The position numbers were made by a program, and so were the translations under genes. From Sphaeroforma sirkka (Eukaryota; Opisthokonta; Ichthyosporea; Ichthyophonida): a DNA stretch of 35,000 nt. Location of the stretch: the NCBI GenBank assembly GCA_001586965.3, contig LUCW03000168.1:1-35000 (forward strand). The letters are read 5' to 3'. The notes beneath the pieces were generated by a model. The model searched no databases. It was not told the origin of the DNA and saw only the letters and a list, made by a program, of their open reading frames with translations. Below are positions 18,109 through 28,804 of this stretch, one piece after another; positions within the stretch are counted from its first letter, which is position 1, and each line of letters begins with the position of its first letter.

Positions 18109-18914
18109 TCATATTAGTTCATGTGCGAACCCTTGAAAAGTTGGTGTGTTCTCACTGGCAGACAGAGTATCCTCCTCCTCGGTTGAACGGTCCTCTGACC
18201 CTGGTGATTTGTACCCGAGTCCATGGTACGGATGCTTACAGCCTTGGATTCGGAAGGTAGGGTTGTCTTCATCCTCTGGTACTGCCTGTACCCGTTCGTG
18301 TGCGTCAGAAGATCTCCCCTTAGCGGCCGGCTCTATTGTAGTTCGTCCGGCATTTATGCGCTGCAACCTCTGTTCGTATTTTTCCAAGAGAGACAGCTGT
18401 TGTGCCATCAGCTCCGTGAGTTTCTGAGCTGACGATTGTTTTAGCGTTTCCTTGTTGTTGGTACGGCGCCGGTGACGCCTCCACTTGTTAGGTGGGAGGC
18501 GTGGTTGGTCATTACTGGGGGATAAGGCCCCTGGAGTACTCCGAAGACGAACGAGAGAACAGACCTTTACTGGCTACCTGTTAACCAATAAAAGTCTGAC
18601 TTCTGTCCGCACGCAGGTCGGACACTATTTTGGTCTCACCTTCGAATATGACATCCTCGTCAGGCTGTGCAGGTCCATCTTTGTTTGCTGTTGGTGGCTG
18701 CTTGTCGTCCGCGGAAACAGGGTGTGGAGCCCCAAGATGTGTATGTTGTTGCCCTCCAGAGCCTGACCTGAGTGCGGAGCAGGCGTTCCGTATGGGACTG
18801 ACGACGTTTAGTTCCACGTCGGTCGATATCATCTTCCTTGCGGCGCTCAGGATTCAAGAGTTGCTGTCTATGACTTTGGCGGGGGTAGGACATGGTTGGT
18901 GAGTTGTTTGTCAA
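18109..18914 (-). pseudogene. Gypsy B gag, N-terminal part
   Basis: Seen: three overlapping minus-strand frames look coding. About 18891-18790 is a basic, Arg/Gln-rich start (MSYPRQSHRQQLLNPERR). About 18760-18581 has an acidic Asp/Glu/Lys/Pro stretch ending in SDLRADRSQTF. From about 18566 a frame is open to 18109 through LPPNKWRRHRRRTNNKETLK (a basic cluster) and a coiled-coil-like MAQQLSLLEKYEQRLQRIN. Inference: a broken Gag N-terminus. No family match is recognisable. The upstream limit of the element is unknown. Confidence 0.45.
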
Positions 18915-19283
18915 TGGAGAAACTAGAAATGTGTGCGAATGAACTGATAGAGCACTGAATATAAATATCCATTTTCTACTAAATTTTATCCTTCAAACAC
19001 ATAACATCTCGACATCGATCTCCAAGGAGCTCGTGGGTTCTCTCGTGACGATTTCATTTCCTTCACTAACACCAGTAGTGTGGATAGTCTATCTACTCTA
19101 ACACTACCTGCTGTCTTACTCTTCATCCCACAATAACGTGTGGTTGAGTGTCTCATTAGTCGGAGCAACTTCTTAGTCTACTCTTTGCCTGCTCCTGCGC
19201 CGACCTAATGACGGCCTATTAAAAAATATCTGACCACATGATTCTCTGTCATCGTGCATAGACTGTACTATCTTATTTCCTTT

Positions 19284-19302
<19 letters not shown>
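18915..19302. other. Intergenic, no gene seen
   Basis: Seen: no convincing ORF, no LTR terminus. It ends in TAATCC repeated about four times (19284-19303), immediately before the TA microsatellite. Confidence 0.5.
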
Positions 19303-19512
<210 letters not shown>

Positions 19513-20437
19513 ACGCACACATAAGGCGTGCACAGGTCTCATCTGGAGTGTGCGCCCGCATCTGCGGCATCGTTGTTGTGTTCCTTATTCGAGATCGAGG
19601 CAGGAGGGGTCATTTGGCCGACTATCATAAAAGGCAACTGCACCAAAGGCACTGTCAACTACTACTCTTTTACAAATACAACATAACTATTTTTACTTTT
19701 CACACCGCAAAATATATCAATACAAATACCAAATAAATTTTATATTTTTATAGTTTATTGGGTTATGGGTCTTTGTTACTACTAATATATCTTACTATGT
19801 CAGCTTCCGATACTGATATGGTGAGAATCCTCACTCAAAACTCACTCTAAATGGGATTTTGACCTTGACTGGGCTCAACTTCGTTACAGCGGATTCAACT
19901 ACGATTCCTTGTACAACGAACTATACAGCACCGCTGTCATCCACCGCCTGAATATCACAGTTGTCTTAGAATATAAGCCATTTGATCGCCCTGCTTTTGT
20001 CAAAGAAACTGCTCTTAAAACGCAGATACCGGAGCATGCTAATGTATCCACTCAAGCTTCCCGCGAGAAGCCTACGAAGAATAATTTCTACTACCACGCA
20101 CGCGTTATCCTGATTCGTTTGTTGTTCAAGAAACTACACAGGGATCTCACGATGATCAATATCATCGCCGATCCATGTGATTTAATGACATTCTTTGTTG
20201 ATAAGTATTCTTATTACTCGGATTGCAAATTTGGAAGCCTTAAAATGTACTGACGAGGAACCTGTCAGAGTCTGCGCCGGATGGTGCTGTAAATTGCAAT
20301 CTGATGCGAAAGAAAAAAACAACATCTATTTTCATCAGCGATCTATCCTATACTGACCAGGACTAAGCATGTCAATACTTGATCACCCATGACGCCACCA
20401 CCACATCTCCACTCACCCTTTGTGAACATTTCGATAG

Positions 20438-20803
20438 ATGGCGCAAATCCCATTCAGAGAGAAAAGTCATAGACACACCGACGGTAGCCTATGTCTAGTC
20501 GTCATCTGCCACCGCTCTACCTGTGTTTCCTCTCAGACGCCTACCCCATTCTCTACGATACCACCATGCTTTATTTGTTGGAAAACAAATCATTGTGCCC
20601 CTACGTGCCCTCTAGCATGTGGTAAATGTGGTACCAAAAGACACAACAACGCTACCTGTCCTGAGGTCAATCTCAAATGTAAAATTTGCCATATGAACGG
20701 CCACAATGATATCTACAAGAATATCGCTTATTCTTCTATACCTTGTATTGCAAAAAAAACAAAAAAACAGTATCAACTACGGACACTAATACATCTTTGC
20801 TGA
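20438..20803 (+). pseudogene. Copia-like gag nucleocapsid, three CCHC knuckles
   Basis: Seen: residues about 45-105 read CFICWKTNHCAPTC, then CGKCGTKRHNNATC, then CKICHMNGHNDIYK. The first two are exact CX2CX4HX4C knuckles. The third lacks its last Cys. Spacing and order match the triple knuckle at 420-600, so the two gags are related families. Known: RNA binding in the particle. Confidence 0.75.
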
Positions 20804-20930
20804 TTGATGGGGGTGCCACGGTTAATTTCTCTTCAACACCTCTGTCTCTCGACCATTACTTTAACAAATCGAATGTGGGAATTTTCCCGTCATCTTAGCA
20901 GACAACACTACTATTGTGATTGTTGAACGG
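20800..20930 (+). pseudogene. Copia-like protease relic
   Basis: Seen: the frame reads LLIDGGATVNFSSTPLSLDH, where D-G-G-A replaces the D-T-G-A active site (compare IDTGASVNLING at 686). It follows the zinc knuckles as in the first Copia element. The Thr/Ser to Gly change would impair catalysis. Confidence 0.6.
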
Positions 20931-21630
20931 GGCATCTTACCTGCGATTGACATGCCATACCTTAGCTTAAACTTTTATCAACCAATAGTCTCCCAAAATC
21001 AACTGCACGATAATAATTTTGTTTCAACTTACGTTTTCCGTCATCGAAGAAGATTTGTCATCTTACACACTCATCTTCTCGTATTATTTCCTTAAACGTA
21101 TAGCCTTTGCATACATCCTTCTGTTACAGCCACTATTATTAAGCCAACACTACCTCGTCATGTCGCTACCAGTAGTGCCATCACAACAGGGCCCGTCCAA
21201 AATTCGCCTCCTTCGGCTACTCCGAGTAATTACCAACAGCTAAACCACTTCTATATCCACACTGCCGCCACAGACTGCCCTACTAGCAACAGGCACATCA
21301 TCGGGATCGACCTCAGATTGTGCCCCCACAGACATTAATGAGGAACATGCAACGACTACTACAATCGTAACGGGAGATTCTACCATCGCCATCTATTTAT
21401 TTCTGACCTCACCTTTGGTTTTATACCTAAGGTGTTTGTGCTAGTGTTCAGCCGCTTGGGCTGGCCAGGGTAAAACTCATATGGTCAGTATGAGAAACCT
21501 TATGCGGAACACTGATGCTTATCTATTTCAACTTCTCTGGAACTAAATCTCACTCTGATCATATGATGCCTTTCCGCATAGGTTGTGACTCACATAGAAC
21601 CGCAGCTATTATTATAATGTTGCGGTTGAC
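20931..21630. other. Decayed sequence, probably Copia-derived
   Basis: Seen: no intact domain. Plus-strand frames are Ser/Thr/Pro-rich in places, similar in composition to the region after the protease in the first Copia element (805-1080). Nothing more can be supported. Confidence 0.35.
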
Positions 21631-21634
21631 AGGC

Positions 21635-21805
21635 TTAATCCACTCTCGGGAATCGGTTGAGAAACTTAATCTACTCTCGGAAGTCGGTTAAGTGATAACT
21701 CAACTCTTGAGAGTAATTTGAGCAACTTGATTAGCTCTCGGGAGTGAGCTAACTCTGATGACATAGCTCTCAGGAGTGAGCTGACTCTGATGACTTAGCA
21801 TAAAT
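21635..21805. repeat. Degenerate short tandem repeats, CTCTCGG/GAGT motif
   Basis: Seen: repeated TAATC.ACTCTCGG.A.TCGGTT.AG units (about 21636-21695) followed by two copies of AGCTCTC.GGAGTGAGCT.ACTCTGATGAC (about 21732-21800), each containing an internal inverted repeat AGCTC...GAGCT. Confidence 0.65.
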
Positions 21806-21886
21806 CAAAGATGGTTTCTTGCTGTAAAATCTGACCTGAGACCTGTAGTCTCTCACATTTCCCCCAACTCTATCTGTAATAACAGG

Positions 21887-22481
21887 TGTAAACTTCGATG
21901 GAAATTACTAGGTTTCAAACTATATTAAACTAAAATACAATTTAGTCAGTTAGGATTTAGCAGTGGTAGCTTGTGTAAGAATGATCGGGACTGCCTCTTG
22001 TTAAGAGCCTAAATATCCTCGATCACACAGGGCGTACCTCTAGCTGTTCTTTATTGAATAATTTTCACTAGAAGTACTAAATGTTCATGACCACTTGCCT
22101 AATTTGTAAATAGACATAATAACGTAAGTCACGTTAATACATTAGCTGATATAAATAAAGTTCCATCTGAAGAAAAGTTAAAAAAAGAAAAAGACTTATT
22201 GGATTTTGGAGATTGGCGGGAGGACCAAAATCTATAAGTAGTAGTTCGGAGATTATAAAATTTAGTTTATAATATCCTACATCTACTAATGTCTCAAATA
22301 GGTCCAAGTAGATGAGTCATACCAAATACTCAGGCTATTGGAGCCATCAAAGTGAATTTAGAACACTTTGGAAATATTGGAAAAAGAGCTTGTATTAAAT
22401 TATTTAAAATACAAATAAAAACCAATGTATTATCTCAATTGATCTTGATATTTTAGACTGACCGGAGGCCGTATTTCTACA
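21887..22481 (-). repeat. Solo LTR of the Gypsy A family
   Basis: Seen: full-length, about 595 bp, same orientation as element A, flanked by CAGG at 21883-21886 and 22482-22485. Very similar to 1343-1937 and 8413-9011. Third example of a 4-bp target duplication for this family. Confidence 0.92.
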
Positions 22482-22650
22482 CAGGAGACTGGCAAATGGA
22501 CCTTAATCTATGGCCTAAGGCTATAACACATCTGAAATACAAACCTACGATCGGCTGTTTTGCATCGCCTAAGAACACACAACTTCCACGTTTCGCCGGT
22601 CCCGAAGGCGGTCTTGTACGATGTTTTCGTAAAGTCGACCTCCTCACGGA
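22482..22650 (+). pseudogene. Fragment of a third Gypsy pol: start of the Dam-like domain
   Basis: Seen: plus-strand frame reads GDWQMDLNLWPKAIT, PTIGCFASPKNTQLPRFAGP and then a degraded tail. It aligns with TDWMLNKKWFNLA and TVDMFAAEHNKQ of element A and with DIGVFADPT.AQLPRFW of element B. The frame is open back across the solo LTR site into about 21850. Only the first third of the domain is present before a decayed LTR begins at about 22651. It comes from a family distinct from both A and B. Confidence 0.6.
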
Positions 22651-23180
22651 ACGAATAAAATATCAAGATCAAATGAGATAACATATTGGTTTTTATTTGT
22701 ATTTATAATAATTTAATACAAGTTCTTATTCCAATATTTCTAAAGTGTTCTAAATTCATTTGATGGCTCCAATAGCCTGAGTATTGTATTTGGTATGACT
22801 CGTTTACTTAATCCTATATGAGACGATAATAGATGTAGGATATTATAAACTAAATTTTACAATCTCTGAACTACTACTTACAGGTTTTGATCTTCCCGCC
22901 AATCTCCAAAATCCAATAAGTCTTTTTCATTTTATAACTTTTCTTCAGATGAAACTTTATTTATTATGTGGTCATGAACACTTAATACTTCTAGTGAACA
23001 TTATTCAATAAAAAACAGCTAGAGGTACGTCCTGTGTGATCGATGATATTAAAGCTCTTACCAAGAGGCAGACCCGATCATTCTTACACAAGCTACCACT
23101 GCTAAATCCTAACTGACTTAAATTGTATCTTAGTGTATATATCATAGTTTAAAACATAGAAATATCCATCGAAGTCTACA
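22651..23180 (+). repeat. Decayed LTR of the Gypsy A family, inverted
   Basis: Seen: from AAAATATCAAGATC to GTCTACA it matches 9205-9767 but with many substitutions and a deletion of about 60 bp near 22966 (the stretch between TTTATTTAT and TGGTCATGAAC). The 5' terminus (TGTAGAAATACGG...) is missing or unrecognisable. No target duplication found. It is older than the other copies. Confidence 0.85.
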
Positions 23181-25600
23181 GCTGTATGATCAGGTGTACG
23201 TTCGTCGGTGGTTTTTTATACAGGTTTCAGGTGGATATAGATACCGTACGGGAAAAGAAGTGATGGGTTGTCGTGGGCTTAGGCGGGTTGTGTCAGAGTG
23301 GTGAGTGGGATTGTGCTGGGCATTGAGTCGAGTCGTAGTTCCAAGCAACCTCCGAGGTAGTTTGAGAATGGTCGCGTAGGGAACAGACCACAAAGGTGGA
23401 GCGAGTTTGTTTGATGCTTGATTTAGAAAAAAAACTTAGAATTGCTGATGAAAGAAAACGAGGGCCAGGGCTACTGATTTCTAATCCCAGTAATTCAGAC
23501 TATGAAAGCTACAAAGTTTATAAACAGATATAAAATAAAAGGACACTGATCATAGAAACCTACACAGAGTACGAAAAACGCGCTCGCGCTACACAGAAGA
23601 TGGAAATATGCGAAAGAATTACTGCCAAATCTTAGTGCACCTAACAAGAGATGATGCAGCTGTGCACAACAGCGGACAATAAATTAAATACAAGTGACTG
23701 GCGAAACTGAATAGAAAAATAAATAGTGTGGAACACTTTCATCCATCTGTAGCATTCAATGTCGGCAGGGGATTAAAACGATCTGCGTATAGATGTATCA
23801 TGCTGAATACAATACATATACACATATATACTAAATCTACGAAGATTATAAATGCAACGCATGTACGTTACCGGTATTTGGCGATGGCTTCAGAATTGCC
23901 CTAAACATTAAAATATCTCTTACATCAAACAAGTCAAGCTAACTCGTGAACCCTAGACTAGAAATACTTCACTGCTTCACTAAACACACTCATATCTAAA
24001 CCACAGCCTGCACGAATGATGAACCTAAGAGAAATTGACTTTAAATTTGATTTCACATCACGCTACCACTCATTTCTACCAGGCTATTTGGTAGCAAATT
24101 ATTTGTCAATGAACTACAGCGGTCTTTGTGCATCCGCAAACCAGTTTTTAAAATCAGTCCATTATAATCCGCTTTTAATCCATCTACATATTGTTTACGT
24201 GTTGCGATAGCGACATTATATCTACACCTTGGGTTAAAATGCAGCATCTTTTTGGTACTCTCTTTTCCATAGCTATCAAGAATGTCTTTTTTCACGACTA
24301 GACTATCTAATAGCAGTCGAAGCATAGATCACGCTGGGCGGTGTTATGAATGCATACATTTGTTGTCGATAGTACAAATATTTTGGATAGTACAATTTTT
24401 GGCCATCGTTATTCGGCGCGAATGACTGCATCGTCGTATTAAACGTTGAAAATGAATGCGGCATAGCGTAAAAGGCATTGCATTTTATGCATAAACCTTT
24501 GAAAATTTATATAGCCTTAAACCAAAGAATGCACACAATTAATCTAGTATACTTGACTTTTGTTTTGTTTGACGGAATGTGTAATCCATTTTGATATTTG
24601 GCGGGTTCTGTTTTTAGGAAAGTATCTCCATTGCCAGACTGATTCTGTACTGAACAGTTTCAAATATGTGTGTATTGGTGATTACTCAACGGACATAATC
24701 AACAACTCAATATTTCAATACACACTGCCCATCTAGTGAAATCATGTGAAATTATAATTCAGGAGACAAATATAATAAAACACGGCTGGGACGTCGCGAG
24801 GACTGAAAGTGTATAATCGTAGGGGCAATTTATGTGCTCATATTCAGACTAATAAGTAGTATGTAATACAAGATATCTTTTTCAACCAGTATACGCCCTT
24901 ACCCAGATACCCTATCACAAATTATTCGGGAGGGTACTCCATGGGGGTCTACAAACGGGTCAAATAGAATCACGGACGTTTTTTGGCGATCGACAAAAAA
25001 TCGGTGAAAAACCAAAGCGTACGCTTTCAGTAGGTAAATTTGGGACAACACTATTTAAAATAAAAAAAATAAAATACCATTGCAGCATTCTGTATTTGAG
25101 TTCTTGTCTTTACATAAATACTTGACATGATGATACCAACCCGTTGGCAACCTCTATATATTTTATATAAAAATAAAAAATTAATGATCCATGATAAGAG
25201 TTAAGAAGTATTTTTTTTTAAATATTTATACAACTGCCCTGACAGTTGTGACCCAGTGACGCCATTTCTTTTATAAAAAAAAAAAAACAATGTCGTAAAC
25301 GAAACTCTGCCCTAACGCGATTTTTGATACTGCTCACTAGAGAGACTATTTACATACATACCACTTTTTTATGCATTTTTTAATGGTTTACAATAAAAAA
25401 TTGTGAAATTGTCGCATATTTCTAGAGTTGGCACGGATAGGTTTTTTTCGAAACAACTGGGGCCAAGAATATAATTTTTGGGGTAAATACGTAATTATTT
25501 ACAAGCATAGAAAACGTAGACCTCTGAAAAATAACGAGAGTCAAAGTTACTAGGAACTGAGAATCTGACATCGATTCAATTTTGTCTCAGTAAAGGTCAG
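23181..25600. other. AT-rich DNA, no supported gene
   Basis: Seen: stops in all frames, many A and T runs (especially 25030-25520), no LTRs. One 90-codon minus ORF at 24053-24325 is listed separately. Confidence 0.5.
24053..24325 (-). CDS. Unassigned 90-codon ORF
   Basis: Seen: MLRLLLDSLVVKKDILDSYG, then a Lys/Arg-rich middle with CRYNVAIATRKQYVDGLKAD and YNGLILKTGLRMHKDRCSS. Composition looks protein-like rather than random in AT-rich DNA, but I recognise no domain, and there are no neighbouring exons. It may be a single exon, a decayed gene fragment, or chance. Confidence 0.25.
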   Translation of the reverse strand: MLRLLLDSLVVKKDILDSYGKESTKKMLHFNPRCRYNVAIATRKQYVDGLKADYNGLILKTGLRMHKDRCSSLTNNLLPNSLVEMSGSVM

Positions 25601-25601
25601 T

Positions 25602-25733
25602 AGCCAAGGCTATATCCAATCACAGCCAAGGCTATATCCAATCACAGCCAAGGCTATATCCAATCACAGCCAAGGCTATATCCAATCACAGCCAAGGCTA
25701 TATATAATCACAGCCAAGCCTATATCAATTCTC
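25602..25733. repeat. Six tandem copies of a 22-bp unit
   Basis: Seen: unit AGCCAAGGCTATATCCAATC + AC begins at 25602, 25624, 25646, 25668, 25690 and 25712. The first four are identical and the last two have small changes. Each unit contains an AGCC..GGCT inverted pair. Confidence 0.97.
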
Positions 25734-25849
25734 AGTGGAAAATTTGTTTACGTCAGAGACATACATAGCTTTCTGAATGTTCAATTTTCAGAAGGCTATG
25801 TCAGAGTTTGATTTTTGGTTTTTTCGAGAGAGATTATCCTGTTGACAGT

Positions 25850-25876
25850 GATCACTGATCACTGTGATCAGTGATC
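25850..25876. repeat. Perfect 27-bp palindrome rich in GATC
   Basis: Seen: GATCACTGATCAC - T - GTGATCAGTGATC, two 13-bp arms with a one-base centre. It contains four GATC sites and could extrude as a cruciform. Confidence 0.95.
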
Positions 25877-25984
25877 CTGCTGTGATCCAGAGAACACCAG
25901 AGGGCCATGGTTTTGTATTTATATGTATTGGACTCATAATTTCATTCTTAACCAGCAATCCTAGAACTGCCTTATCAGCTGGAT

Positions 25985-26230
25985 ACTTCAAGCCGGGGAG
26001 AGGCGGGATGGTCTTTTGGAAGTGCGGCACTGAGGATGTTAGCCGAATACATAAGTGTGTGTGAAGTCGCCACGCAAGCCGAGGTTGTCGCCATCACGAG
26101 AAGAATATTTCCAGCTCCACTAGCCATACAGAAGACTGGGCAACTGACATCAATAACCAGGCTTACGAAAGCCTCTGAACTATCTGCAACAACTACAGCG
26201 CCAAAGACGAGTGCTGTGGCATGTCGCTAG
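25985..26230 (-). CDS. Unassigned hydrophobic open frame
   Basis: Seen: minus-strand frame open from 26228 to about 25985, reading ATALVFGAVVVADSSEAFVS, LVIDVSCPVFCMASGAGNIL and LVMATTSACVATSHTLMYSA. It is strongly hydrophobic, as if one or two membrane segments, and is preceded by TTAGCTAG, a possible splice acceptor. The plus strand is also open (26036-26230). I cannot decide which, if either, is real, and there is no family match. It lies 600 bp beyond the stop of the kinase gene, so it is not obviously part of it. Confidence 0.2.
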
Positions 26231-26842
26231 CTAACACATAATTCGTGCTGTGCGCTCCAAATTGGTCTTGACATTGAGAGGCGGGATACAATAAGAGACG
26301 AGAAAATGAACAGAAAAGGAGAAGAAAAGAATGTTGTACATATGCGATTACTTCTCGAACCAAGCAGGCAAGTAAAAGAATAAAGCAAAGATAAAATACA
26401 AATAAGAACAATTGTGATATAGCAATTACTATGGCAACTTTGTAGATCTCGTCTACCCTGCAATTTAGACATTTTCGAATCATAGGATAATTACTTAAGT
26501 TAACAGTTTGAAGATTTAGTGTATATATAGCTAGATGGTAGCTAGATGATTATATCTTTACTTCAAACTTGAATATCACTTCATGTCTAGTATCCTGATG
26601 TCATTTACAACAACGCGTATGGGCATGTCCATCAAGTACAATCACACCCAATTAATTTATTTCTACCATTATACTTACATGCGTGATTTTCATACTGCAA
26701 GTCACGCGAGAGTTGAAGCTATGACCCTCCGGCACAGTGACTTAAACGCTCCCTGAGAATCTGCATCCGATAGTCCAGTCCTGTTACATAGCAGGCGCTG
26801 TCGTAATACTGATGAAATGTGGGCGAGATTACAGAAGTACAA
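26231..26842. other. Region downstream of the kinase gene, no gene seen
   Basis: Seen: AT-rich, no convincing ORF. It would contain the 3' untranslated region and polyadenylation site of the minus-strand kinase gene. In gene sense an AAATAAATTAATTG stretch near 26650-26665 could serve as polyadenylation signal. Confidence 0.4.
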
Positions 26843-26884
26843 CTATTCAAAAAGGCTTCTATTGAAGCGAGCATCATGATGTGC
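26843..26884 (-). CDS. Kinase terminal exon g
   Basis: Seen: acceptor CAAATTAATTCAG, then AHHDARFNRSLFE and TAG; 42 nt, phase 0. It aligns with HLEALDRRLRVVL near the end of FAM20C. Short, so the assignment rests on phase, acceptor and motif together. The C-terminus would be shorter than in animal family members. Confidence 0.6.
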   Translation of the reverse strand, partial: AHHDARFNRSLFE

Positions 26885-28760
26885 CTGAATTAATTTGATA
26901 CACAGCCACGCTCACATTGACTTGATAACTGAAGATCCCAATACAAAACGAAACGGCAACACTCAATAAAGGTGACATCGCGTCTGAATGTTTTCATGGT
27001 CGAAGTATATTTTACCCAAGACGCTTCACAGTTAACATTTGTGGTCTGATAATGTTTGACAAATTCATTTGTAAGTTATGTTAATGTACAGCTGTCGCAC
27101 ACACAGTACTCGAGTTATATAGTGACGTCTTCCGTGCAATTAATTGTTCCCCCGTAAATCTTTGTTAAACTTTGTTAATTTATGTAAATACGGATAAATT
27201 TGTAGAAACAGATAATCATAGCCACCGACACACGCACAGGTGCAGGTATAGACATAGACAAACACAGGCACACCCACACCCACACCCACACACCCACAAA
27301 CTTATAATTCACTCTAGGCATGATTTTCAGCAAAAACATGCCACATATAGTGCATAGTCCCGGATATGCACATACCAACAGTACAGGTCTCGTGAACCAC
27401 CTTCACATACGCAAACCATACACGCACACGAGTATGCATGTACTTAAGTACAGGTCAATCCTACGAACACAATCTATTGCTAACACGTACACTTTCTATG
27501 CCCCTCCTTATGAACATATTAGGCATATGAGCAGCCCTTTTCCAGATGATACTAGCGATACTATGCGGGTGCTGATATGCATATATACCTTGGTGTTGTC
27601 AGTTGGATCCTTACCTGGAGCACAGGGCCGTATGTGTGCGTGGGATCACAGGTCAGCGAGTTCTGCAACGATGCTCCTAAGCGATGTCCGGTGTTGTGTA
27701 GCGCCGTGGTTAGTGTGTGTTCAATCCCTACGCAACTGAATGCGGATGGGAGCTCCTGGTATAGTCTGTGCATGTTGTATTTGGAGCGATTGAGTACTGG
27801 TATGCATGTGGTAGGGAGACATGGTTACTGTGTAGGTACAGACGCCATCATAGAGAACAAGCTTTTGTGTATTTACCCATGTCATAAAAAATTGTAATAT
27901 TGCATCGTTTCAGGGCTAGAGGGAAAATGTTGTAAAAGACTAGCACAGGCAACGACTTTGGACGAGTATTGCACCAGCGGATGGGTAAGCATACGTGAGT
28001 GGTTTAGAAGCAAAGACTCATATTCCATGGTTTACATTTTTCTGCAATATCTGCCGCAACTTTAGTTCAAAGTGACGCTATGGGGCCGGTGGAGTCAGCG
28101 GTGTGTTGATTGGTAAACGAGATATATGATGCGCATTCTTGCCATAGAAGATGTTTGTACTGGCTGTAGGTAACCATTGTCCAATTCATATACGAATCAA
28201 CCTCACACCTCTACCCATGCATGTGGTCATGTGATTATGTATATGCCACTGCTATGATAATAACTATTTCCCGATGCTACACCAAGCATGCTCGCATACC
28301 TTCCTATGTCTTTGCTCGAAGAATTGAGTAGTGCCTCCTTGTATTCCTTCAATGAGTGATAGTTCGCTAGGCACGCTGGTTCGTACAGTCCTAAACCATT
28401 GTCCATTTGTAGTGTTTTACAACCCTGTCAATGGCAAAGATCAAAGATGTGCATGTCAATATTTTCCAATATCAACGAATAACGAAAGTAGATTTGAATG
28501 TACATTTGTTGGTGAGAGTAGAGGCTTTCCAGACAAGGCAAAATCGTAACTCCGCGAGTTTTGGCACGTACTCTGCACAACCATACATCCACATCTACAT
28601 GTCTTAAGGCGTTCATATATGCCTAATATTATATATATATACACACACACACGAAAAACACACACACACACACACACATACATACAAAAATATACATAAA
28701 TACACACACACACATAATATATATACACAATACATATAATATATATATACATATACATAT

Positions 28761-28804
<44 letters not shown>

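Larger units (their letters stand above)
13500..18914 (-). mobile_element. Ty3/Gypsy element B, divergent, without visible LTRs
   Basis: Seen: minus-strand fragments in order gag (18914-17230), protease (17226-16933), RT (16945-16049, 16003-15668), RNase H (15608-15327), Dam-like domain (about 15310-14915), H2C2 finger and integrase (about 14750-13928), GPF and chromodomain-like end (13908-13520). The domain order equals element A, but sequence similarity is low outside catalytic motifs, so it is a separate family. No direct repeat long enough to be an LTR pair was found at its edges, so LTRs are probably lost or unrecognised. Several frameshifts and one internal rearrangement make it inactive. 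Confidence 0.85.
19850..20950 (+). mobile_element. Second Copia-like relic: gag with triple zinc knuckle and protease
   Basis: Seen: a 114-residue frame at 19909-20253 (with open sequence upstream to about 19850) is followed by the zinc-knuckle ORF and a protease motif at about 20800. The order and the triple-knuckle layout parallel the gag at 165-805. No RT or LTR of this relic is seen before the solo LTR at 21887. The 19909 frame is unrecognised by itself and is attributed to gag by position. Confidence 0.6.

Noticed and set aside
18466-18486. TGG-initiated primer-binding-site candidate (minus strand) next to a TGTTAGG terminus, as if the 5' LTR of element B began at 18486.
   Set aside because: The segment lies inside a minus-strand frame open from about 18566 to 18109 that looks like gag, and no second copy of the supposed LTR exists near 13.0-13.5 kb.
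25602-25733. CRISPR array.
   Set aside because: Units are directly adjacent with no spacers, and the DNA is eukaryotic.
25864-26230. Plus-strand ORFs over the hydrophobic minus frame as a gene.
   Set aside because: No recognisable domain and the overlapping minus frame looks equally protein-like; listed once as unassigned.
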